Assembly: GCA_034670405.1 (NCBI GenBank)
Contig: JAXDDX010000010.1
Coordinates: 3,186,001-3,250,000, forward strand
DNA from: Hoplostethus atlanticus
Lineage: Eukaryota; Chordata; Actinopteri; Trachichthyiformes; Trachichthyidae
Direction of reading: 5' to 3'
DNA: 64,000 nucleotides
This document shows, piece after piece, positions 33,101 to 45,400 of this stretch. Both the position numbers and the translations under genes were made by a program. The notes below the pieces were generated by a model, which was not told the DNA's origin, made no database searches, and saw nothing but the letters and a program-made list of their open reading frames with translations. Each line of letters begins with the position of its first letter. Within the stretch, counting starts at the first letter, position 1.

Positions 33101-35049
33101 AATACACTATTCTGTACATTGTGAGGTTACAAAGTGAAGATTAACGTGGGAAAACCTTAATCTACAACATTCCTGTGAACTCGTCTTAAAAGTGATTGCA
33201 AAAATAATAATTGCAAAAATTCAAAGCAACATCCAATTCACATTTCATGGTACATGCATCTTGGTGTAGTACATACAAAATAGCTTACAACAGCCTTCTC
33301 CACACTGACACATGCAGCGAGAGAGAAGAGAGAGAGCGAGAGAGATTGAGTTCTACTGTAGGATGAGTGGCTAAATGATATGAATAGACCTGTGGACTTC
33401 AGAGGCCCAGGAAATTATAGGTTTGTTTTAAAAGGCTGATTATTCCCTGGTGTAACGAGCAAAGTGCACCCATAAATTTACGCAGCTGCCTCGAGGCAGG
33501 GCCCAGTGTGTCAGGACTGCACTGTGTTTTCTCCCTAACACCCCTCTTTAACTGCCGAGGATGGTGTTTAAGGAAATTACACCCCAGGTACCAGACACTC
33601 CCAGGCTTTATGCTAATTGAATGCCCTTTTTATCACTGTTGTCCGACGGATTCCTACTGTGAGCTTTGTTTTTGTAATTATAGCTTTAAATACACACATT
33701 AAAACACAATTATATTACCTCAGAGCGAAGGGGAGTGAAGCAGGGGTTAGTGGAGCTGGAGTTGCAGCTATTATTAGCTGAGCTAAGATTTTAAGTGAAT
33801 GAAATTCCGCCTAATAAAGACATCCTGGGGGGAAAGCACCCGTTATAACAATGAATGTTAGATAAAGTTAACATATGCCAGCAGCAATATAACAGATTTT
33901 AGTACATATAATCTTATTTACGTTTCCTGCTGTTATCATTGAAATTGAAAAAAATCCTGTGACCTCCTCCTGGAATTTCTAGGCGATCCATTTCTGTTTT
34001 GCCTCCTCCACAGCTTTCATGTTGCAGTCCAAATGTCAGGAGAGCATTAACTCGGGTCCCGCTCACTCAGATCACACAGAAAGCATTTCCTGACATGTGT
34101 TGGTGCCCTGGCCTGTACCCGTGCCCGGCTCTCTGTGTGTGTGTGCCTGTGGCACTCAGCAGAACAGGGGGAAATGAAAGAGCTCTCATGCCGGTGCCAG
34201 TCACAGATGCCCAGCACCAGCCACCTGCCCACTACACCGCCTGCTCTGTCTGCATTCCCCTCTGACACTGTCCGGACGGGGGCCTGCGCAGACCTGCAGG
34301 TGGCCCCATTAGCAGCGAAAGTATGTCAGTGGAGCTGTCCAGGGAGTGTGAATGGAGCAGGCTGTTCCTGGAGCCTGGCTCCTCAGGAACGAAAGTGATA
34401 GGAAGTAGGACTGCACAATTAATTGGAAAAATATGGAAGTATTGCATTTCCAAATTACCTCTGAAAAAAGTTATTGCTGTGCAGAATGTCAAAATGTTCA
34501 GTTCCTAAGCATCTAATCACTTTTACATGCACAATTTGTAAAAAAAAAATTAAGCATTGACAAAGAATGTATGTAGAAAAAGCTTTCCGCGTATACCAAA
34601 ATTCATGTTATGATTGTAATATTGAGCAAATAAATCACAATTCTTTGGCCAACATTATGAAATAGGGGGGCCTTGGTAGTAGGGAGGGGAGGGCCTGTGG
34701 AAGTTGGACTGCGTACTGTGTAGCGTACCGTCCCGACTCCGGCCCAGCCAGATCCAGGCCCAGCCTCGCAGCTATCTGTTCCACAAGCTGAGATCAAAGT
34801 GCTGGTGCTGGCAAATCCACCCGGGCCCCGGCACAGCCTTGCTCCAGCAGCTGCTGAGCAGGAACAGCCCCAGCATGCCTTGTTGGGGTAGGGGAAAGGG
34901 GCTGAAAGATTCATGGGTTGGATGTGTCATTAACTCACTGCATGATTGATGTTCCGCACAGCTAATAATGTCAGAACTCAAAAAGACACAAGAAAAAGGA
35001 AAATATTTTCAAACATATCATGTCTTGTTCATTTTCCCACTGCCAGAGA

Positions 35050-35074
35050 TTCTCTCTCTCTCTCTCTCTCTCTC
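35050..35074. repeat. (CT)n microsatellite
   Basis: Pure CT tract. Confidence 0.95.
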
Positions 35075-35769
35075 ATCTGGCACCCTTCCCCTCTTGTCTT
35101 GTGAGCTCTCCAGGACTTGTTTGGCAGTTGGGATGCTTACCCTACACTTTCAAGGCACACATACTGTATGAATGGGAGTTAGTAGTTTGTTCTGGCGTTC
35201 TCTCAGTGGAAAGAAGGGACGGTACGATGTTGACATTGACATGATTTCTGGACCCAAGCGTGGCTCTCTGGGTGGCCTGTCAGCTACGGCAGCCTCACCC
35301 TGCCTTGCTGTCACTCTCAGGGATTTACTAGTTGTCCATACATACATATATGAAATGATATTATATAAATACTGATTTCAGCAGACAACATTATTCAGTA
35401 ACAACTGAAAATCCCAAGGGCTTAAAATACATTTTTCCAACACTGAATCATGTATTTCCATTTATGTGAGTTTGCACACTTATAAATAACAGAGCCAAAG
35501 TTTGAGTTTTTTAAAGTAGTCTATATAACCTGCAATAAAAAAATATTTTCTCTGCACATTGCATTTATTACATTTTTTTTAAGTTAATTCTTAAAGGCCT
35601 AATGTATCCCAGAGTTTCTCCTACCTATTGAATAGATGGGTGGGTCACCCTGCCTTAAGGAGGGTATGTTTTTCAATAAAGAGGTTTAGTGTCACATACT
35701 CTAAATGCTGTTTCCCATTCTGACAAAACAATGAGTTTTACTTTTTTGGCATGGAAATGGTAAAATTTA

Positions 35770-35866
35770 AGGATATTGAATATTAACACAAATATCAACG
35801 ATCAGCGATTTCAGTACATATCGGTATCGGCCTTCAAAGACCCATATTGGTCGAACCCTACATGTG
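35770..35866. mobile_element. Dispersed fish repeat (TATCGGTATCGGCC family)
   Basis: ACATATCGGTATCGGCCTTC followed by ATATTGGTCGAACCCTAC is a repeat end I know from many fish genomes, probably of a non-autonomous DNA transposon. Only a part is present. Confidence 0.55.
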
Positions 35867-36141
35867 ACATTTCATGCTGATGACTGGTACATTCTGGCAA
35901 GTTGATCTAATTTATTTCCCTTTTCAATAAAGGGCCTCCCGAGGAAAGGCGGTGCACAGAGACAGACACGCGAGCCTTTGGCCGTCTGTGAGTGTCTGCT
36001 CATTAATTAGGCCAGGGAATTCCACCAGCCCACGTTCTGAGGGGGAGCAAGGTACCAGATGGACTCGAGGAGGGGGGTTAAGAAGAGAAAAACAAAATGG
36101 ACAGAAACAGGAGAGATAGACAGACCTGAAGAAGACACAAA

Positions 36142-36164
36142 ACACACACACACACACACACACA
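36142..36164. repeat. (CA)n microsatellite
   Basis: Pure CA tract. Confidence 0.95.
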
Positions 36165-37191
36165 AACAATCACAACATTGTCAGAATTGTCATGAAATGT
36201 CAGCCCCCCCACACCATCCAACCCCGCCCCACATCCCCCCAATGCCCCACACCAATCTGACAATATGACCTAATAAGATTCAGTATTAAACGCCGTAAAA
36301 ATGTTATCAAACTGTTATCAACCTGAATTTGTGTTCTCTTCTGGAAAAAAAACGGGGCATAATCTGCCATAAAACCAGCTAGGCTGTGTTTGACCCATAA
36401 ATACCCTGTTTGCATTTTGCCACAGTAAATCCTCCACCCTCTCCTAGTAAATGCCGAGCCAAAGAAGCTTAAGAAAAGATAGAGCAATGAATTTGTCGCT
36501 CATGAATACAGTTAATGTTGTTTTTTCACATTTCATATGTTACTAGATTTGATTTGCTGTTATTGTTATTTCAGCACTTAATCTTTTGGGATTGAATTCT
36601 CCAGGGTGAGCCGATATCTTAGCCAGTCTCTTTAGACAATGAAATTACCGCAGACTTGGCACTTCAGGCAAGAGCTAGGCTGTTTTCACTCTTTCGAACA
36701 GGAGTTGTTGTTTTTGACCAACTTACAAGCTCCTACGAACAACAGCATTCAAAAAGTAAGGATGATATTTTGGAGAACAGCTCCCGTCTTAATGCACGGC
36801 TCTAGCTGAATCTTGTGCACTTGTTTTGCTCATCCTAATTTTCTTCTCTATTGTATTTCAAAAGATGAAGAGGATAATAAAAAAGATAGAGCAAACTGAG
36901 AGAATAGAAGACAAACAGGGAGGGACAGTCCAATTTTGATTGTCTAAAAAGAGAAATCATTTCCCGTTCCATTGCTACAGAAACAGCGTGATGAACAGAT
37001 AGAGATAGATTGATTATTTGAGGAATTGTTAGACAGGGGAGAGGAAATTTGAAGGACAGAAAGATTCAGAAAAACATTAAGTGAGTGTGACAGAGTGAGA
37101 GTGAGTCAGAGAGATGGAGAGAGCGGAGAAATAAGCTACACCAGCGAAACATAAGAGTCAGAGGAAAAGAGTGGCGAAGAGTAGCGTGAGA

Positions 37192-37220
37192 GATAGATAG
37201 AGAGAGAGAGAGAGAGAGAG
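37192..37220. repeat. (GATA)/(GA)n microsatellite
   Basis: AGATAGATAG followed by a pure GA tract. Confidence 0.9.
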
Positions 37221-37606
37221 TCTCCTCAGCGGCTGGTCTCAGGCAGTTTGACTGGTGGGTGACAGCATGCTCCTGGTCCGACCATACGGCCTGTCTCCTT
37301 AGCTAACAGCCCAGCTGCACGGGGAATGTCCCCGGGCCTGACATTTTGACACGGGCGCCACGTTGACAAATAGCTGGAGTTTTCACCTCCTGCTACACTG
37401 TCTGCTTCCTGCTAAATCAGGCCTCGCTGACTGTATGAAGGGGGGGCTGACAGATCTGCTGTCAGGCCGGGGGCTGCTGATCGAGGTCTCTCTGGATGGC
37501 AGACTCCTACAGAAAGAGGGAGGGCGGGTGGTGCTGGCCGTGGACAGGACACTTGAGACAGTTTTTGGGCTCTCTACATGCTACTGACTACAGTATCTCG
37601 GACCCA

Positions 37607-37632
37607 ACCCCACTCCCCACTCCCCACTCCCA
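37607..37632. repeat. 7-bp tandem repeat (CCCCACT)
   Basis: Three to four successive copies of CCCCACT or CCCACT. Confidence 0.8.
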
Positions 37633-37792
37633 CACGCCCTCCGACCCCCACCCCCATGCTCCCAGCTGAGAGGGCTTGTCAGTTTGGTGTTGGCAAGGCA
37701 GCGGTGTAATCACAACACACCTGTGGCGTTATAGAGCGCGCGTCCAACTCTGAGGTGTGATGAGGTGTGGTCACGAGAGGGCGGTGGGCTCT

Positions 37793-37809
37793 GTGTGTGC
37801 ATGTGTGTG

Positions 37810-37859
<50 letters not shown>

Positions 37860-37860
37860 C
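37793..37860. repeat. (GT)n(GA)n compound microsatellite
   Basis: GT tract of about 55 bases passing directly into GA. Confidence 0.95.
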
Positions 37861-38225
37861 GCATGCTTGTATATGTGTGCATTGTATGTTATTTGTTATC
37901 AGTATACCTTACCAAATGTCATGAAATCGGCCCTGCCTTGAGAATGCGTTGTCTTGCTGAATCCTACTATTACTTTCAATGTGTGTCCGGCAATCATCAT
38001 CTCCCTGTTATGACAGACACAGGGAAACGTAATGCTTTTAAAGGCAATACACCTGTAATTATCACTAATCAGACAGGCTTACTTTGGTTTTCACAACATG
38101 TACTGATCCCTTCCTGCCAAAAGAGAGGAAATAACTGCATCTGTGCCTTCATGTCGCCTGAAGTGTCTTAATGGTCTTGAACGTGCATTGAGCTCTACAG
38201 AATACGTTTCACATAGTGTTGAAAT

Positions 38226-38283
38226 GTGTGTGTGTGTATGTTTTGAGTTTGTGTGTGTGTGTGTGTTTGTGTGTGTGCGCGCA
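38226..38283. repeat. (GT)n microsatellite, interrupted
   Basis: Two GT blocks separated by about 15 bases, ending in a GCGC stretch. Confidence 0.9.
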
Positions 38284-39532
38284 CGAGCCTGCACGCGTCT
38301 GCCCCCATGTATCTGCGAGAAAGTGCCCATATGGGTTGGGCAGGGTAAGTGTGTTGTGCCTTGGTACCAGTGGGGCTTTAAGTGCTGGCGGTCGGCTGTT
38401 ATTATGGGGCCGTATTGATTAATCCCCTCGCCTGTATAACCTCCAGCTCACTTTGAGGTGTCCCCAGTGTGCCGGTGCTCTCAGCAGAGCACACGCTGTG
38501 ATTAATGCCCATCTCCCGAGTCTACCCGCTACAGAGCGCCGTGTCAGGCCAGATTTGTCAGCTCACAACTACAGATTACTCCATGTCTCCTCCTCAACTT
38601 TGGAGCCACCAGCGCCCTATAGTGTAGGACCGGTAAATCCGTCCCCTCTCTCTCTCCCCTGTTATTCTGCACCCATCCCTTGGGTGAGGAGATGGCAGAT
38701 GCATTAAACAATCCACTTAACAGATAAGCTACAATATGCTCGACTTTCTTTTCTCATACCCTCCCTCCTTCCCCCCACGTCCTTCCTTCCCTCTCTTCCC
38801 TCCTATCTCCTGCTGCTGAAATGGAATTGGATCAAAGAAGGAGAGAAGGGTGGAGAGGGGGGGGGGCCTCATTGGGTTTTGTTGAAATATTTATAGGTCA
38901 GGGTTGACTGGTTAAATTGAATATCTATGCTGATCTCGCTTGCCTGTTTAACTTGCGCCTAGGCAAATATGTTTCCTAGGTGATAACCTTTTATGTACCA
39001 GTCTGACTTCATTGAAATGCATAGAGATAAAAATGTGTCACACTTCACAGCCAAGCCAGGCAGCCGCTGATGCTCGATTATTCAAATGATAATTGACCCC
39101 CACCTGTAGCTCGCTCGTATTCAGTAGTCAATCACTCCATCCGCTGTTAAGATGTGGAGAAAATACAGTTCTGTCATTTACATTACAAACCACCGGTGAA
39201 TGTCAAGTACCCCAGGCGAGCCATTTGTGCGGAGAAGAATGGGAAAAATATATGGCCAATTATGATTTCCAATCTTTTTAATAATTTAAATACTGTTGAT
39301 ATGTGAATTACTGGCAGCGTAGCTCTCAGTCCTGCACCCTGTTTATTTCCTGGCAGTATTATTTTCTCCCTAACAAATGACTTGATGTTAATCTTCATAT
39401 ATAATTTTCATTTCTCTGATATAATGGCTTCTAGTGGCTTGCTGTCAAAGGCTGATAAATTGACAAGCAGTATCGAAGCACTAGAATCGACAATGCGGAA
39501 TTGTTTGTCATTCGGTTTGCCAAGACAGAGGC

Positions 39533-39550
39533 TTTTTTTTTTTTTTTTTT
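39533..39550. repeat. T homopolymer, 18 bases
   Basis: Uninterrupted T run. Confidence 0.95.
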
Positions 39551-41227
39551 CATCATGCGAGGGGCACTCATCGTAATGAATGAATGCATATTCATGTATG
39601 TACAAACACACACACACATACATACGTGTACGTGCACACACTCCATCATCCGATCCTTTTGCAGTGCAGTGCTTCAATCCTCATTTTGCAGTGCAGCAGG
39701 GTATTTCCTCCTAGCCGTCAATGGCGTCTCGTTTCCTCAGCAATGCCACTCTCACTGTCTGATCTGTGTATGCATGAGCAATGTGTCTTAATGTTGTCAG
39801 TTTCCCCTGTAAAAACACATTAGATACGGGTACGACTGGCGTAAGGTTTCCAAATGGAAGGCGTCAAAGCGTGCTCGGCAGCGGGGCCTGTTTGTTTAAA
39901 GTCAGCCAAAGCTCTATAATTAGCAGTGTTTAATTATGGAAATGGCTGCCGAGGAGAATTTCAAACACACTTCTTTCCGTGGATCATTAGTTACGGGGGG
40001 GCAAAAAAAAAATGAAATGCTTTCAGGAATGAAGGGTTCATATTTCAAGCTTATAGCTGCTAAAAGGGTGTACTCAGAAAATCAATTTTATGAAAGTCCG
40101 TTCAGCACTAAAGGGAGTTCCATGCAACTAAGCAATTTTGAAATAATGTCGGCGGGGGCCTGATTCATGGACGGTAACAGGACTTTGCTCTCCTTGCCTG
40201 GGACATTATCCTCTAAGCCCAGGTCAGAGGTCAGCTTCTGGTTTAAATCAACCTCTGTTTAGCATAACTCGATTCTTAAAGCGCCGCTTGCAACCCCGCG
40301 CTGAATAGATAAGTAGTCTTTCTGGAAGCAGAGAGGGTGCACTGTACCAGATCAAAGCTTATGGAGCTGTCTGAAGACTGAAGTGGGAGGGAGGACGGTT
40401 GAGGTAAACTATGTGATCAAACCTAACCTTGACCCCACCAAGTGTGGGTTATCCTACACCACAGCTATGACGGCTCAGTCCTGGCCGCGGCTCACACACT
40501 ACACAATAAACATACAATTGCTGCAGTCCTCCTCCTAACACATAACGCAGACGCCCTCTTGAAGAAAGACACTCAATAAATCCTGTCCCCATCACTTCTT
40601 TGATAGTCCCCCCACATCAAGCCGGGGGTCTTTTCCTGGTGCGAAAGGATATGGACGACACATGTGCGGGGGAATGCAGGCGACACATGGGAGGCGTCAG
40701 GTCTCCCAAGCCCTGCCTTGGAAACCACATCACCACCATGCGGCGCGCACACACACACACCGTGGGAGGCCCCGGCATTAATGGTTTGTTTTGGGGCTAT
40801 GTGTGTGTGTGTGTGTGTCTGTTGTGTGTAACCTGCGTTCTCCGGTGGCAGCGGCGGTGGGGACACGTTGGTGGGTCGTTTAAGCTGGGAGGTCACATAT
40901 AAAAAAAAGGCTACAGCTGCATTGGGACGGCTGGCCCACGCTCCTCACTGGGGATTCCCATTAGGCAGATTGATTGTTTCCTCTCCTCTCCTCCTTTGAT
41001 TCATGTCTTCCATCTGAGCTCTAATGAGCCACCGGCCGTATGGCATCACACGGGGCATCTGTGCATCGGCCCCTGTACTGTACACGGATAATGGAAACAC
41101 TTACTACACTGTAAACACACACACCGCACATAGTCAGTGCACCTGGGATGTGTATTGTCTACGCATGCAGCTTTTTTGCCAGGTTTGGATATATTTACCT
41201 AGCTTGTCCCCGCACATGGTTTACGTA

Positions 41228-41350
41228 TGAGAAGTTCAGAATCACTTTAATTACCAAGAACAATAAATCTACAGGAATTCGCCTCGGTGACATCGGTACA
41301 GAGACGTATCGACTTAGATAGCACATACTGACACGCAAGACCTCACATAC
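41228..41350 (+). mobile_element. Teleost non-LTR element tail fragment
   Basis: TCAGAATCACTTTAATTACC followed by GGAATTCGCCTCGGTGACAT matches the common fish repeat tail AGAATCAGCTTTATT..CCAAG..GGAATTTG.CTCGGTG in order and spacing. Only this short part is present. The exact family is uncertain. Confidence 0.5.
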
Positions 41351-42472
41351 AGTGCAAGTTTGAGATGGGTCTAGACATGCGGCGAACACACGCGCGTCTA
41401 TGTGCACACATTTTATTTAGTCTGCCACAGAAAAGAGGGACAGCTTTACAAGCCCTCCACTGCAACTGTTATTTACAGCCTCAGCCATCCAAACATCCTC
41501 CATCATCCACTTTTATGGTACACGTGGAATGATAATGATGATAACAATAATAACTACCCGTATAAAATACCTTTACTGCGCTTGCGGGTCTGAACGAGCT
41601 ATTCTTTACTAGATACCCATTGTTTCACAGCAGACTGTTAAAGCAAGCACTGGATTCCCCAGAATGAAACTCAGCCTGTATCTGATATAGAAGTTTTGGA
41701 GCAGTTTGTTCAGGATAGTAATTTTCTACCTTGGGAATTCGGGGTGTAAACGCTCCGTGACGAATCATTCAGCATGTTTGGAAATGCTGTATAACAGTTT
41801 TATAAGCTAGAGTCCCTCTACTTGGCTAGTGCAAGAGAAGGTGATACTGTCTCTGTTGACGGTGACAGTTTTACACATCGAAATGAGCCGGAGATGTCTG
41901 TATCGCCATCTGCTTGATTATCAAAACATTTCCTATTTGCTGAAAGGAACCATAAAACACCGTTTGGTCTCCTTCCTATTGCAACAGTGTGTCAAAGATT
42001 TCAACCGGCATCCCTAGACGGTAATATTTGTTCTGAAAGCATGATATAAAAATGCAGCTTTTCCCCAAATTGTTTTATTGATGTGCCTCCAAGAGCTTTG
42101 GTTTTAACACTGCAATGTAAGAATGGATCCAAGAGCAACTTTCTATGTCCGCTGTCATAGAGACGGATACAAAACATTTAAAATAGAAATGTGAAAACCA
42201 AAGTTGTGTGTGTGTGTGTGTCTGGGTGTGTAAGAGAGAGAAACAGAGAGAGAGAGGATAGATCAGTGTAGATGAACTGCAGATGAACTGAGCGAGTAAA
42301 ATCAGCCTCATAAACACAGGCTGCTCTGTGTTATGGATTGGGCAGAATAAATGAGTGTTTGCTAAACACATTAGATCAGAGAGGACTCGGCTCTCACACT
42401 GATCAGGGTGATCTGCAGTGCAGCGACACACCAGGGTGGCCCAGGGTCTTGTCTGTGCGTGTTTGTTTTAGA

Positions 42473-42499
42473 GTGTGTGTGTGTGTGTGTGTGTGTGTG
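42473..42499. repeat. (GT)n microsatellite
   Basis: Pure GT tract. Confidence 0.95.
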
Positions 42500-45400
42500 C
42501 TTGTGCTCGCGTGTGCCCGTGCATTTAATGATGCATCCAGGCTTGGCCTCGAGCAGTCCACAGTCCCAACCTGTCTGTGATCACACACTGTCACTTTGCT
42601 TGGTTTGTGCCAAAACACGTCAGGTTGCCTCCATATTGTATGTGGAGAGAACGGTCTCTAGAGGTCACTGCAGTTCCATGGGTGACAGATGCAGCTGGGG
42701 CCGCCAACAACATCCTCTTTAACACAGCCACTTAGACAATAGGCATGGAGCTAGAGGGAAGAAGCAAAAAAAAAACAACAGAAAATATCACAATGTGTTT
42801 CCATAACACACTGTCAAATAACCACACACAGGCACATCTACAGCCCACACCTTGTGACCTTGTCGCCAAAATCTGCAGATAGGTAGAATCCAAGTGAAGC
42901 TGTGCTGGGTGTTAAAGGCGGCACTGGTTTCATACTGAGACTGGCTACACGGCTGCAGCTCACGTCTCCGCTGCAGGGAGTGAAATGTATCCAAGTCCCC
43001 ATGCTTCAGGTGTGTGGGAAGGAAGAGGACAGCTGTATTTTCACAGTAACACAATCCGCACCTTATCCGCTGCTGTTAACTTGTACGGCATGCATGTAGC
43101 TCACTATTCCCACACTGGCTTGTAAGTTATTAAAATCTTGAGTTTAAGATTTTGAAGTGTTCTCTTGGGAAGGTTCGGATTTAAAAAAAAAAAAAGATGC
43201 CCATGGATTTCCCGGCCACAGGCAGTTCAGGAAAATGATCTTGAAAACACAAAGTCAGCCTCATCCATTCCTTAGTTTTGGTTGCTTTTCAAACTATTAT
43301 TTTAATCTGGTGCAGGAGTTGAAAAGGAGGAAAACATGCTGCCAGGCGCCTCTCTCCCACTAATTCTATTACACTGGGTTATTTTTGAAAGTTCCCTCTC
43401 TAAACATTTACTGTCAGTAGAACACTGGGAGCTGCTGTTCCATATGCTTTGTTTGTATTGTGGTTGTGGTCACAGTGGGGCTGAACCCGCCTGCTTCCAG
43501 CGAGCTAGTGGCAGATACGTGGTCCGCCATGCCAAGTTTAAAATTAGTAACAAATTTAATATGTGCTCTGCTGGCATCCGGTGCCTTTGCAGAGTGCAAA
43601 ATGCTCCAATAGTTTGTCGTGGGGTCTCTCTGGAAGACCACAACGAGGCCCAATTTAGAAACTCCAATTGAAAGACAGGGAAAAAAGAAAGGCAGAAATC
43701 CAGAGCAGATGCGGATAACGTCTACAATGATCAGGCTAAGAAAGCTCGGGGACTAACCCAGGACCACCAACACAAATTCAGATCTCACAACGCCTCCCTC
43801 GCTGGCAGGAGGGAACATGCATTGCTCCGTGCTCCTTCCCCATGGCCACAAGACCAAACTATTAGCATGACCTAAACGACAAAACCATGCTCCTGTTAAT
43901 GGCATAATGGTGGGGAATATGATTTATTGCTTTCATTTTTAAGGATCACTCTCCCCATAACTCCTAATACGGGGGGAAAATATGTGTTTTCACTAAGGGA
44001 GCCCTCCCATAATGCCTTATAGGCTGTTAAAGCATGGAAAAGAACATATTGGTGTCATAAATCTACATTTCAAACTAGACGGCGTAAAACACGGAGTGGG
44101 ATTACAGACCGGGCCAGTAGTGAAGAAGTTAAACCAAGGCGAGGGATTACATCTGACTGGCTCTGATACGAGGCCAGGACGTTTGAGGTGATTTCTATTA
44201 ATAGTGCTTTATCAACAGATCTCTTCTTAGCTTCCTCTGCCATCCATCACGTCTTCAGCTGCCCACAGTAATGTGCAACGTATTTACAGTATATTTGATA
44301 CATGTACAGGACTTGTCTTTACTTTTGACTGGTGCTAAGTAATGGAAGTTATCCATGTGTTTAAAGGGATTTTGGGGTTCGTGGGATGTGGATCAGTTGC
44401 CCTTTTTAGGTGATATATCACTCTTCATCCCTATTTCTCTAAGGTTGTGTGTGTGTGTTTTCTCATGTCTTGAATTTATTTGAAAGGAACTACAGGATAT
44501 TATGAATCACATGTGATACATTACATATAGTTTATCTAAAATACATGAACTAGGAAGCATATTTTACATTGACACAATATTTCTTTCACCAACCTTAACT
44601 CACCTTACCTGCATTTATCTCCTCTGGTGATGAGAGCAGATCGAGTCAGAGGGCTGGTAATTTTGCTCTACTGTAGTTTGGCCTCTGACCAGTAGAGGGA
44701 GGTCATTGATTTATTTCTGCCATTTTCCAGCAGGGATCTGCATTTGCCTCCTTGATTATGAGTGATTCTAAAGAAATGTGTCAGTTATTATTTTTAGACA
44801 ACCACATAACGTGAGCACAGTGGGCCCTTTGAAGGCTCATTTATAACAGAGGAGATAAGCATATTCCAACAGCCAGATTCCTCAGGAACAGGTCACCAGC
44901 CCTGATTAAAAGTGACTTTACGTCAGGCCATAAATATTTGTCAGCCCACCTTTGAAAGGCAGGCGAGCCGTGGCTTCTCTGCTCGTTTGCCACATGAAAG
45001 TGCAAATGGAAACGCTTAGGGTTGGGAGCCGCATCAGTCATAGCTGGAATAAGATGGCCAATAAAAAGGGCGTAATTATGATGCTCCATCATTTGACACA
45101 GCCCGGGGGTTTGGGCTGTTTGCCTGTGTGCACTGACAGAGAGGGAGAGAGGGAGGGAGAGAGAGGGAGAGAGAGAGAGAGAGAAAAATCCCACCCGTGA
45201 ATAATTGGACTTGTTCTTTTATGAGCATAGTGTGTTTAAGAGTGAACTTTGACAATGTGTGGTCTGTGTGTCATCTCCCTCCCCTGCAATCCCCACCACC
45301 AACCCCACCTCCCCCCCCATCCCCTCTCCTCCTCCTCCTCTCCCCCCTAGCCCCAGTGTAGAGCTGTTTACCTTGCTGCTTTAGAATGTGGAGCGTGTTG

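Larger units (their letters stand above)
33101..36140. other. irx6-mmp2 desert, block 5, no gene seen
   Basis: A GA-rich patch at about 33318-33348, unique DNA at 33680-34030 with TAAT words, a (CT)n at 35050-35074 and a dispersed repeat at 35770-35866. The 34000-34900 part is GC-richer, with many short open frames on both strands but no exon signals. Confidence 0.65.
36165..42470. other. irx6-mmp2 desert, block 6, no gene seen
   Basis: Unique DNA plus simple repeats: (GA)n at 37192-37220, CCCCACT-type heptamers at 37607-37632, (GT)n at 37793-37860 and 38226-38283, a T run at 39533-39550, (GT)n at 40800-40818 and 42205-42221, and a LINE-like tail at 41228-41350. No exon is recognised. Confidence 0.65.
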